Positions 38,958 through 47,068 of a DNA stretch of 64,000 nucleotides are shown piece after piece. Origin of the DNA: an uncultured Pseudomonadales bacterium (GTDB lineage: Bacteria > Pseudomonadota > Gammaproteobacteria > Pseudomonadales > Balneatricaceae); contig CALSNA010000005.1 of the NCBI GenBank assembly GCA_943787595.1, positions 186,001-250,000 of the forward strand, read 5' to 3'. A program made the translations under genes and the position numbers. The notes under the pieces are model-generated. The model was not told the DNA's origin and made no database searches. It saw only the letters and a list, made by a program, of their open reading frames with translations. Positions within the stretch are counted from its first letter, which is position 1, and every line of letters begins with the position of its first letter.

Positions 38958-39350
38958 ATGGCGTATCCAGCGAAAACCAAACGGACGTTTTTAAACAATC
39001 TGGCGAAAGTTGGAAACATTACAGAAGCGGCCAAATTGACCGATATTGACCGTCAGACGGTTTATAACTGGCGCAATAAGGACAAAAATTTTGCACAAGA
39101 TATGGCCAAAGCACTCGATACCAGCACTCAAATTCTGGAAGACGAAGCCTACAGACGGGCTATGGGTAAATCAGACCTGTTATTGATGTTTCTATTGAAG
39201 TCCAGAGATCCAAAATACCGTGACCGGCAGGAAATTGATCACAAGGGCATGATTACCATTAGTGCCCAAATTATTGAAGCGCGACAACGTTCAAAATTGG
39301 TCAATAGCGGACAAGCAGACACGTGTTCAGATTTGAACAACGAAGAATAA
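38958..39350 (+). CDS. terS: Terminase small subunit
   Basis: The 130-residue protein has an N-terminal helix-turn-helix (VGNITEAAKLTDIDRQTVYN, residues 13-32) as in DNA-recognising small terminase subunits, followed by a helical oligomerisation segment with RRAMGKSDLLLMFLLKSRDP. It is the first late gene and lies 56 bases before the large subunit. Its last codons overlap the first of two imperfect 25-bp repeats (39315-39339 and 39351-39375). Confidence 0.85.
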   Translation: MAYPAKTKRTFLNNLAKVGNITEAAKLTDIDRQTVYNWRNKDKNFAQDMAKALDTSTQILEDEAYRRAMGKSDLLLMFLLKSRDPKYRDRQEIDHKGMITISAQIIEARQRSKLVNSGQADTCSDLNNEE

Positions 39351-39406
39351 GCGGACACACGTTCAGATTTGGACATTGAACATCAACCCAGCGGCGGGAA
39401 TTAATC

Positions 39407-40978
39407 ATGTTTGTTACGACGCCAACTGATCAAATGTTAAGTGAAGACATGGGGCGGTTATTTGCGGATCCGCTGGGCTTTGTCCTGTATGCCTACGAAT
39501 GGGACAAGGACCCAACATTACAACTGGTCGAACTGCCCAAAGCCTACCAGCAAAAGTACCAGTGCAAATATGGACCCGATCAATGGGCCATCAATCTACT
39601 GGAGGCCATTGCAATTCAGGTGAAGCACAACGATTTTGACCTGAAAAATGCCGTTGATGCCCTGCAATTTGCCACAGCATCCGGCCACGGCATCGGCAAA
39701 AGTGCTATAACTGCATGGCTGGTCAACTGGATCATGTCAACCCGCCCCCATTCCAAGGGCATTGTTACGGCCAACACCTACGACCAGTTGCACACCAAAA
39801 CCTGGGCTGAGATTGCCAAGTGGACCCGACGGTGTATTACCAGACACTGGTTCAAGGTATCCACGTCCAAGGGCTTTATGTCAATGGTGCACTTCGAATC
39901 CCCGGAATCGTGGCGGTGTGATGCCCAGTCATGCAACGATAATAACTCGGAAGCCTTTGCAGGCAACCACGCGGCAACCGGCACGTCGTTTTACATCTAT
40001 GATGAAGCGTCCGGTATTTCTGACAGGATTTGGGAGGTTTCTCAGGGGGGCATGACTGACGGTGAACCCATGATGTTCGTTTTCGGCAACCCTACCAAAA
40101 ACTCAGGCCGGTTTTTTGAGTGCTTCAATAAAAACAAGCACCGCTGGACCCGCTTTCAGGTCGATAGCCGTCACGTGCAAATCACCAACAAGGCCAAAAT
40201 ACAGGAATGGGTTGATGATGAGGGCGAAGACAGTGATTTTATCCGCGTTCGGGTCCGTGGCGTATTTCCAAGGTCGGGCAGCACCCAGTTTATTGATCAT
40301 GAACGGTTTCGCGAAGCGGTCAGGCGGCGAATCAGTCCGGACATTAACGATCCGGTCGTACTGGGCGTTGATGTGGCCCGTTACGGTGACGATGAATCAG
40401 TGATCGCAACACGCCTTGGTCGCTCTGCCAACGTGTTCCCTCTACGCACCTACCGAAAACTGTCAACCGTGCAGCTGGTCGCACGGGTGGCTGAATGGGT
40501 CAGGGAACTCAAGCGTGCTCACGGGCTGACCGTGGATGCTATTTTTGTCGATGGCGGTGGAATGGGTGCAGGTGTAGTAGATCAACTGATGGCCCTGAAT
40601 TACCAGAATATATTTGATGTGCAGTTTCAGACTAAAGCCAATGACAGCAGACAATACGCCAATAAACGCGCTGAACTGTTTGGCAACCTCAGGGAATGGC
40701 TGTTAATCGGCTCCATACCGGATGACAATGAACTGGAAACCCAGACCACCGGCATTGAATACAGCTACACGCTCAAACACCAGATATTGCTGGAACGTTC
40801 CGAGATCATGAAAGGGCGTGGCCTGTCGTCACCTGACCGGGCAGTAGCTATCGCCCTGACCCTGGCTGAACCCGTGGCACCCAAAGAGGTCAATATGGAC
40901 CACAGACCGCCATCGGAGACGGTTGCAGACTGGAACCCGTATGCAAGGGAAGGTGAACCCGGCCACTATGCTCATTAA
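39407..40978 (+). CDS. terL: Terminase large subunit
   Basis: This motor packages DNA into the prohead. The 523 residues show an ATPase domain with Walker A ASGHGIGKSAITAW (about 93-106) and Walker B FYIYDEASGISD, plus the RNase H-like nuclease domain with GVDVARYGDDESVIA and IFVDGGGMGAGVVD, where the Asp residues bind metal. The protein is complete and shows no lost motif. It follows terS and is the best marker for grouping this phage. Confidence 0.95.
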   Translation: MFVTTPTDQMLSEDMGRLFADPLGFVLYAYEWDKDPTLQLVELPKAYQQKYQCKYGPDQWAINLLEAIAIQVKHNDFDLKNAVDALQFATASGHGIGKSAITAWLVNWIMSTRPHSKGIVTANTYDQLHTKTWAEIAKWTRRCITRHWFKVSTSKGFMSMVHFESPESWRCDAQSCNDNNSEAFAGNHAATGTSFYIYDEASGISDRIWEVSQGGMTDGEPMMFVFGNPTKNSGRFFECFNKNKHRWTRFQVDSRHVQITNKAKIQEWVDDEGEDSDFIRVRVRGVFPRSGSTQFIDHERFREAVRRRISPDINDPVVLGVDVARYGDDESVIATRLGRSANVFPLRTYRKLSTVQLVARVAEWVRELKRAHGLTVDAIFVDGGGMGAGVVDQLMALNYQNIFDVQFQTKANDSRQYANKRAELFGNLREWLLIGSIPDDNELETQTTGIEYSYTLKHQILLERSEIMKGRGLSSPDRAVAIALTLAEPVAPKEVNMDHRPPSETVADWNPYAREGEPGHYAH

Positions 40979-40990
40979 TGGGCCGCTGAT

Positions 40991-41028
40991 GGGGGGTGTG
41001 CATACCTCGGTAAACTCGCGCTACACTG
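40991..41028 (+). promoter_or_regulatory. 38-bp late element, copy B
   Basis: Starts GGGGGGTGTGCATACCTC, identical over 18 bases with copies C and D, and ends CTACACTG. It begins 12 bases after terL and lies 32 bases ahead of the next gene. Confidence 0.75.
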
Positions 41029-41059
41029 CCTGCTATCAATTATACAGGCGTGTCTTACT

Positions 41060-41926
41060 ATGGCGGGATCACGATACTTTAAGCGCACCAGTGGCCGCAC
41101 GGGTAACAGCAACCGGGCAAAACCATCGTCGTCTGCAAACAAACGCAAGCCGGTTAAAACCTTTCGTTACGTGGATACGGGCAAGGCATCTTCTACGCAT
41201 GATCGTAGTCGTTACCCCAGCCGGGCCAGTGTGGGTGGGGGTTATATCACCAAAAGCACCCGATCCAGTGACATAAAGCGCACCGGCAGCAATACCGGCA
41301 AGGCAACTAAAAAGCCAGCGTCAAGACCCGTTAAAACATTTCGCTATCCGGATACGGTCAAGGCCTCCACAGCCCATGCAGCAGGCAATCAGGCCAGCAA
41401 ACCAGCCCGCAAGCCGGTTAGTTTTGGTCGGGCTTTAAGTCAAATATTCAAGTCACCCGGCAGTGGCCCTGCCTCCAGATTTGCCCGTCAAGCCCTGTAC
41501 GGTATGAATGATCAGGCCAAAACGGAATATCAGAACCTGTCAGCCAGTGTCAGTAACTGGGCTGATTTGGCAGAACACCAGCGGGTGCAAATGGCCCGTC
41601 AACCACAAATTCTGGAACAGCTGCCCCACGCCTACATCAACAACCCCAATACTCCAGAACAGTTTGAACACCAGAGAACCAGCCGTAAAAGTCGAACCAG
41701 ATCGACGACCAACACGTCACAAACCAGTGCAGCCGGTTCAGCATCAGTGGTGGATATAGTCAATCAGTCCTTACTGACCAATCAGTTGCCCGGATGGTCA
41801 ACGGCTACCCAGCCAGGTCAGCGAAAATATGGCCGGGGCACACGACGCGGCACACGGATAACCGGGGCCAAAGGTGTGCCGGATGCCAGTTTAATCCTTG
41901 GCCAGAATCTGTTAAGCGGGTTTTAA
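41060..41926 (+). CDS. Basic, low-complexity phage protein between terminase and portal
   Basis: I do not recognise this 288-residue protein. It is very basic and rich in Ser, Thr, Arg and Lys, with two copies of KPVKTFRYVDTGKAS / RPVKTFRYPDTVKAS (about residues 31-45 and 93-107) and a less repetitive helical middle (about 115-200). The C-terminus is again Arg/Gly-rich. Its place between terL and portal and a dedicated upstream late element argue for a virion or packaging role, perhaps DNA-binding. Confidence 0.65.
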   Translation: MAGSRYFKRTSGRTGNSNRAKPSSSANKRKPVKTFRYVDTGKASSTHDRSRYPSRASVGGGYITKSTRSSDIKRTGSNTGKATKKPASRPVKTFRYPDTVKASTAHAAGNQASKPARKPVSFGRALSQIFKSPGSGPASRFARQALYGMNDQAKTEYQNLSASVSNWADLAEHQRVQMARQPQILEQLPHAYINNPNTPEQFEHQRTSRKSRTRSTTNTSQTSAAGSASVVDIVNQSLLTNQLPGWSTATQPGQRKYGRGTRRGTRITGAKGVPDASLILGQNLLSGF

Positions 41927-41928
41927 TC

Positions 41929-43581
41929 ATGTTGAATACAGCCATCAATACCAGGGGCAGCGACGTACAGCGTCGCAGGTTATCAGCACTGAAAACAGAA
42001 CGGGCCAGTTTTGATCCGTTGTACAGGGACATCAGCCGCATGCTGTTGCCGATGGCGGGGCGATTTGCCACCTCCAGACGCAACCAGCGGCGTGATTCGT
42101 CCATCATTGACCAGACCGGCTCACAGGCCCATAAAATCCTGATATCGGGCATGATGGCCGGCATGACCTCCCCGGCTCGACCCTGGCACCGGCTGCAAAC
42201 TACCGATCCTGCCCTGAATGATCACGGACCTGTTAAAAAATGGCTGGATGACGTGAACGGGATTGTGCGTGATATTTTTACAACGTCCAATTTCTACCGC
42301 ACCCAGGCCACACGCTACGGGGAAATTACCAGTTTTGGTACCACAGCGAGTCTGGACCTGGACCATTACGAGAATGTCGTACACTTTTACCCCCTAACTA
42401 CGGGCCAGTTCTGGATTGCCCAGGACCAGTACGGGCAGGTCGATACCCTGTATCGTCAAAGTGAACTGACAGTGGAAAATCTGGTTGCTGAATACGGTCT
42501 GGAAAACGTCAGCCAGACGGTTAAAAACCTGTATGACCGGGGCCAGTATGACGCAACGGTTAAAATCACCCAGGCCATTGAACCCAGAAAGGAACGGGAC
42601 CACACCCGGCGTGACAATGTGAACATGCGCTGGCGATCCTGTGCCTTTGAGGACGGGGAAAATAACACCGCTTACCTGCGCGAATCGGGTTTTCAGTCCT
42701 TTCCTGCCCGGGTAGCCCGCTGGGATTTACTCAGCGAAGACATTTACGGCACCGACTGTCCGGGTATTGATTCCCTGCGGGCCATTGAACAGTTGCAGCT
42801 CCTGTCCATCGACAAGGGCAAGGCCATCCAGCACATGTCTAATCCGGCCATTGCTGCCCCGGCTGGCATTCAGTTACGCGATACCCTGCCCGGTGGTGTG
42901 GCCACCTACACGGGTGAACTACAAACGGTACGCAACCTGCGCGATGTTCGCATTGATCTGGGTGCCGTGTTGAATGACATTCACGATGTCCGGCAGCGAC
43001 TGGATACGCATTTTTACGCTGACCTGTTCCAGATGATCAACCGGTCACAGGACCGGCAACGCACGGCCACTGAAATTGCCGAACGCCATGAGGAAAAGCT
43101 GCTCATGCTGGGGCCGGTGCTGGAACGGCTCAATCACGAAGACCTGTCACCGGCCATCAAGAGCGTGTTCCATCGGGCCTTTAATGCCGGGATGTTACCG
43201 CAGGTGCCACCGGAAATGTCAGGGGCTGACATCAAGATTGAATTTGTTTCAATCATGGCCCAGGCACAAAAGCTGGTCGGTTTGACCTCTATGGACCAGT
43301 TGCTGGTGACCATCGGCAACGTGGCCCAGCTGAAGCCGAATGTCGTGGACAAACTCAATCATGATGTCTGGGTTGACAAGGCTGCTGATATTCTGGGGGT
43401 AGACCCTGATTTGATTGTAGCCAACGATCAGGTGGCCCTGATTCGTCAGGAACGCAGTCAACAGGCTCAGGCCCAGCAAACCGCAGACATGATTCCGGTA
43501 GCGGCACAAGCGGCCAGAACCCTGTCAGAAACAGACGTTCGCAAGCCCAGTGCCCTGACCAATATGCACACACAACTCTAG
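41929..43581 (+). CDS. Portal (T7-like head-tail connector)
   Basis: The portal forms the dodecameric ring at the capsid vertex for DNA entry and tail joining. The frame opens upstream at 41794, but the ATG at 41929 (MLNTAINTRGSDVQRRRLSA) gives a 550-residue protein without overlap. It contains typical connector sequence: PLYRDISRMLLPMAGRF, MAGMTSPARPWHRL, and a helical C-terminal half with RTATEIAERHEEKLLMLGPV. It matches the podovirus head-tail connector family. The C-terminal end is Gln-rich. Confidence 0.92.
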   Translation: MLNTAINTRGSDVQRRRLSALKTERASFDPLYRDISRMLLPMAGRFATSRRNQRRDSSIIDQTGSQAHKILISGMMAGMTSPARPWHRLQTTDPALNDHGPVKKWLDDVNGIVRDIFTTSNFYRTQATRYGEITSFGTTASLDLDHYENVVHFYPLTTGQFWIAQDQYGQVDTLYRQSELTVENLVAEYGLENVSQTVKNLYDRGQYDATVKITQAIEPRKERDHTRRDNVNMRWRSCAFEDGENNTAYLRESGFQSFPARVARWDLLSEDIYGTDCPGIDSLRAIEQLQLLSIDKGKAIQHMSNPAIAAPAGIQLRDTLPGGVATYTGELQTVRNLRDVRIDLGAVLNDIHDVRQRLDTHFYADLFQMINRSQDRQRTATEIAERHEEKLLMLGPVLERLNHEDLSPAIKSVFHRAFNAGMLPQVPPEMSGADIKIEFVSIMAQAQKLVGLTSMDQLLVTIGNVAQLKPNVVDKLNHDVWVDKAADILGVDPDLIVANDQVALIRQERSQQAQAQQTADMIPVAAQAARTLSETDVRKPSALTNMHTQL

Positions 43582-43587
43582 TCATAG

Positions 43588-43625
43588 GGGGGGTGTGCAT
43601 ACCTCTGAAATTTGGGTATACACTG
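43588..43625 (+). promoter_or_regulatory. 38-bp late element, copy C
   Basis: GGGGGGTGTGCATACCTC is followed by TATACACTG at the same spacing as the other copies. It starts six bases after the portal stop and precedes the Bbp19-type gene by 24 bases. Confidence 0.75.
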
Positions 43626-43648
43626 ACCGTTCATGACTGGATATAACG

Positions 43649-43924
43649 ATGAATATGACCGAACAGGACTATGAAGAAAGCGATGTGCAGTGGTTGATGT
43701 CCACTAAATCGGGTCGGCGGGTTGTGTCCCGGATCATGGAACAGTGCGGTATTTATCAATGTTCATTTACAGGTGACGCTAACAAAACGATCTTTAACGA
43801 GGGCCAGCGTAATGCGGGGCTTCAACTGCTGGGTCAAATCCACGCCCACTGCCCTGAACAATACCCGGTTATGTTACGTGAATTTAAGGCGTTCAAACAA
43901 CAGTTCAAGGAAAGTCAATCATGA
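43649..43924 (+). CDS. Bbp19-like phage structural-region protein
   Basis: The 91 residues match the small Bbp19-type family from Bordetella phage BPP-1: VQWLMSTKSGRRVVSRIMEQ near the start, then TIFNEGQRNAGLQLLGQI with the conserved F-N-E-G-x-R-N-x-G-L core. The function is unknown; it lies between portal and scaffold genes. Its stop overlaps the start of the scaffold gene (ATGA). Confidence 0.82.
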   Translation: MNMTEQDYEESDVQWLMSTKSGRRVVSRIMEQCGIYQCSFTGDANKTIFNEGQRNAGLQLLGQIHAHCPEQYPVMLREFKAFKQQFKESQS

Positions 43925-44611
43925 CTAAACAGACAGGTGATTCCGATGAAAACAATGCTGATACAAATACTGATGATGGTGGGCAACTCTGATCATGGCG
44001 GCAATACTCATGCTGATGGTAACGCCAATAATGGCAACGATAATGCAGGCAGTAACCCCGGAAATGATGGCCAGTCTGGTACGGATAACGATGCCGGTGG
44101 TGATAGCAATGCTGATACTCAATCAAATCAGGGGGCACCAGAAAAATATGCTGATTTTAAGCTACCTGAAGACCGGCAAATCACTGATGAATTTCTTGCT
44201 GAAGCCAAAGCCAATGGCTGGACTCAGGAGCAGGCGCAACTGGAACTTGATCGCACCATTGAACTTGAAAATTCGACTATTAAGGATTTTACCGCTCAAC
44301 AGCAAACCCAGCGCAAGGCACTGGTCCAGTCCTGGGTGGATGAAGTCAGGGCTGATCCTGAACTCGGTGGTGATAAACATGACACAACCATGGCTGTCGC
44401 TAAAAAAGCCCTGGATACCTTTGGCTCACCTGAACTGAACCAGCTGCTGGAGAAAACGGGCCTTGGCAGTAACATACTTGTCATTCGCTGTTTTCAGGCC
44501 ATCGGCCAGAAAATATCCGAAGACAACCGATTTGTGGGTGGTCAATCACCCGGCAATCATCAAACGGGCGATGCTGGAGTGTTAGCCCGTATGTACCCTG
44601 GAGGGAAGTAA
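43921..44611 (+). pseudogene. Putative scaffolding protein, frameshifted near its start
   Basis: The expected start is the ATG at 43921 (MTKQTGDSDENNADTNTDDG), coupled to the previous gene and preceded by AAGGA. After 23 codons this frame stops. A one-base shift in GGTGGG at 43978-43983 joins it to a long frame (NSDHGGNTHADGNANNGNDN onward) with the same acidic, Asn/Asp/Gly-rich character, giving 229 residues. The C-terminal half is helical and ends near VLARMYPGGK. Position directly before the capsid gene and composition fit a scaffold. Internal starts such as GTG at 43979 could still yield most of the protein. Confidence 0.72.
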
Positions 44612-44614
44612 ACC

Positions 44615-45629
44615 ATGGCACTTTTAGGTAATAACTTCATTGACCTTATTGATCTATACCGTCGCCAAAACCCAGACGGGTCCATTGCCGATATCATTGA
44701 AATGGTGTCGCAGGAAAACCCCATTCTGGATGATGCCCTGGCCGTACAATGTAACAGTGGCGCAAAACACATCACCACCATTCGTACCGGATTACCCGAA
44801 GGCACCTGGGGGGGCACTGTATCAGGGCATACCGCAAAGCAAGAGCACCACCCAGCAGGTGGAAGACACCACGGGCTTTACGGAACAGTTAAGCAGCGTG
44901 GATATGCGGTTACTCAAGCTGGCTAAAAACGCCAACGCCGTGCGCCTGAGTGAAGCCAGGGCCCACATTGAATCCATCAGTCAAACCATGGCCTCGGCAT
45001 TTTTCTACGAAGATACGGCCACAAACCCCAAAGCCTTTAAGGGTCTGGGGGCACGGTTTAACAACACCACCGGTCAGTCCGGTAAACAGATTGTCAATGC
45101 CGGGGGAACCGGCACGGACAACACCTCCATCTGGTTCGTCACCTGGGGCGACAACCAGTGTCACCTCCTGTATCCAGAAAATTCACAAGCCGGTTTAAAG
45201 CGTGAAGACAAGGGTGAACAACGGGTGATGGATCAGGATGGTAACCCATATTACGTTCAGGAAGAATTATTCAGCTGGCACATGGGCACCAGTGTACGGG
45301 ACTGGCGTTATGTCACGCGCATTGCCAATATTGATGTGAGCCAGCTGGCCGATGGCAATGTGGACATCTACAGGTTCATGCGACAGGCCCATTACCGGAA
45401 TCGGGGTCGTCGGATCAAGGCAGGGCGTATGGCCATTTACTGCAACTCGGATGTGATGGAAGCTCTGGATGCTGCCGGAACGGGTAGTGTAAACACATCA
45501 GCGGGTCATTCGGTAGACAAGTTGCGGATCAGGCCGATGGAAGTTCAGGGCAAGGAAGTGATGGCCTATCGCAGCATCCCCATTCGTGAAGTGGATGCCA
45601 TTTTAAATACTGAAGCGCAGGTTGCCTAA
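44615..45629 (+). pseudogene. Major capsid protein, frameshifted in a run of seven G
   Basis: From the ATG at 44615 the first frame reads MALLGNNFIDLIDLYRRQNP and stays plausible up to RTGLPEGTWG. After that the correct continuation (ALYQGIPQSKSTTQQVEDTT) is found only in the frame one base shifted. The switch lies in seven G at 44808-44814; with six G the gene is open for 337 residues to 45629. The C-terminal part has the expected shell-like composition (MAIYCNSDVMEALDA). The match is to podovirus major capsid proteins of the BPP-1 kind. As written the product would end near 44926. A homopolymer sequencing error is a real alternative. Confidence 0.85.
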
Positions 45630-45671
45630 CCCGTTTTAGTTAACAGACACCTCGTTCAAGGAGTCAATGCC

Positions 45672-46091
45672 ATGATATTTTCCACACAACAAATGCTCAG
45701 TGATGGTCAGTCGGTTACGGTCACCGCTGCATCAACCCATACACTCGACACCGGCGCATTCAGAACCCCACACCGGGGTAATGCCCTGAATCGTGATCTG
45801 GGTAAAGGCACCCCCATCCCCATGTTAGCCCAGGTGGTTGAAAATTTTGCTGGCCTGACCAGTCTGAAGATCAGTGTGCAGTGTGACGATGACAGTAACT
45901 TTGGTTCGGCTAAAACTGTCATTGAGGAAACCATTGCCGTAGCGGATCTGAAAGCAGGTCGGCAGGCCTCGTTTCAGGTGTTGCCCAATCACCTGACCGG
46001 ACGTTATATCCGTTTGTATTACACCACAGTGGGCACGGCTACCGCAGGCAAAATCACTGCCGGAATTACCCTGGGTAATCAAACCAGTTGA
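45672..46091 (+). CDS. Bbp16-type capsid cement protein
   Basis: The 139 residues match the Bbp16 family that decorates and stabilises the podovirus capsid: FSTQQMLSDGQSVTVTAAST, DLGKGTPIPMLAQVVENF, LKAGRQASFQVLPNHLTGRY and IRLYYTTVGTATAGKITAG. It follows the major capsid gene by 42 bases and has a perfect AAGGAG ribosome binding site. The protein is intact although its capsid partner is frameshifted. Confidence 0.88.
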   Translation: MIFSTQQMLSDGQSVTVTAASTHTLDTGAFRTPHRGNALNRDLGKGTPIPMLAQVVENFAGLTSLKISVQCDDDSNFGSAKTVIEETIAVADLKAGRQASFQVLPNHLTGRYIRLYYTTVGTATAGKITAGITLGNQTS

Positions 46092-46099
46092 GGTGAGTT

Positions 46100-46339
46100 A
46101 TGAAAGTACGCGCCAAAGAGAGAGGGTTTTACGGCCAGTTACGCCAGCCCGGAGATGTGTTTGATTGTCCGGCGAATAAGGTGGGTTCGTGGATGGAGGT
46201 TATAGAGCCCGTTGTTAATCCCGTGGGTCAATCGGGTAAAACCAGGCCAGTAGATCAGGTGTCTGAACCTGATCCAGCACCCACTGCAGATCAAAAGGCA
46301 ACGCGTGATCCGGTACCTAAAGCCAAAAATAAAAAATAA
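46100..46339 (+). CDS. Small late hypothetical protein
   Basis: A 79-residue protein with a compact N-terminus (MKVRAKERGFYGQLRQPGDV, then SWMEV), a type seen in phage head regions, and a disordered Pro/Lys-rich tail ending in KAKNKK. Function unknown. A GAGGTGAG ribosome binding site precedes the ATG, and it lies eight bases after the cement gene. Confidence 0.7.
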   Translation: MKVRAKERGFYGQLRQPGDVFDCPANKVGSWMEVIEPVVNPVGQSGKTRPVDQVSEPDPAPTADQKATRDPVPKAKNKK

Positions 46340-46433
46340 CCTGGAATACCCAGAACGCATTAATGCCTGTAGAGCAGTTAAAGCCCCATTAAACAGGAGT
46401 TTTGTCCAGTTTTATCATAAGAAGGAAACCTGA

Positions 46434-47066
46434 ATGGCCACTGAAGTTGATATTTGCAACCTGGCTCTGGGACACTTGTGGGAATCGACCAAAGTGTCGT
46501 CCATCAACCCTTCAGACGGGTCCAGATTTGCCAATCGCTGTGCGGCCTTCTATCCCATTGCCCGTGACAATGCCCTGACCGCCCATGACTGGTCCTTTGC
46601 CCGTAAAAGTCTGGCCATCTCACTGGCCAGTGACGGGCATTTTTCAGGGCCATATACCTACCAGTATACCCAGCCCGGAGATTGTCTGGTGCCCCGCAAG
46701 CTCTACCCCAGCGGCCTTGATCACCCTGATTTTCCGGGGCTGCCGTTTGAAGTGGAAACCACCGACAGCGGCGATATCATCGTCACCAGCACAGCCTCTG
46801 CCATATTGCAGTATACCGCACGAGTCACCGATGCCACGCGCTACCCCATGGGCTTTGTGACTGCCCTGTCCTGGCAGCTAGCCTCATTTCTGGCCGGTCC
46901 CGTGGTGCAAAACAAGTCTAAAAGTCCCACCCAGGCGCAAGCGTACCAACAGTACCTGTATTTTCTGGATAATGCTAAACAGGTCAGCAACGATACCCGT
47001 AAAACCGCCGATCATACCCTGCTAGACAGTTACCGTCCCGATTATATGAATCGGGTGGGGTCGTAG
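46434..47066 (+). CDS. Tail tubular protein A-like (adaptor)
   Basis: The protein forms the ring joining portal and nozzle in T7-like tails. The 210 residues begin EVDICNLALGHLWESTKVSS, then SRFANRCAAFYPIARDNALT and HDWSFARKSLAISL, a pattern characteristic of this family. The C-terminal helices follow at about 135-185. It is followed two bases later by the nozzle gene. Confidence 0.88.
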   Translation: MATEVDICNLALGHLWESTKVSSINPSDGSRFANRCAAFYPIARDNALTAHDWSFARKSLAISLASDGHFSGPYTYQYTQPGDCLVPRKLYPSGLDHPDFPGLPFEVETTDSGDIIVTSTASAILQYTARVTDATRYPMGFVTALSWQLASFLAGPVVQNKSKSPTQAQAYQQYLYFLDNAKQVSNDTRKTADHTLLDSYRPDYMNRVGS

Positions 47067-47068
47067 TC

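Noticed and set aside
41794..41928. Upstream extension of the portal gene by 45 codons
   Set aside because: It overlaps the preceding gene and has no portal-like sequence; the ATG at 41929 is well placed.
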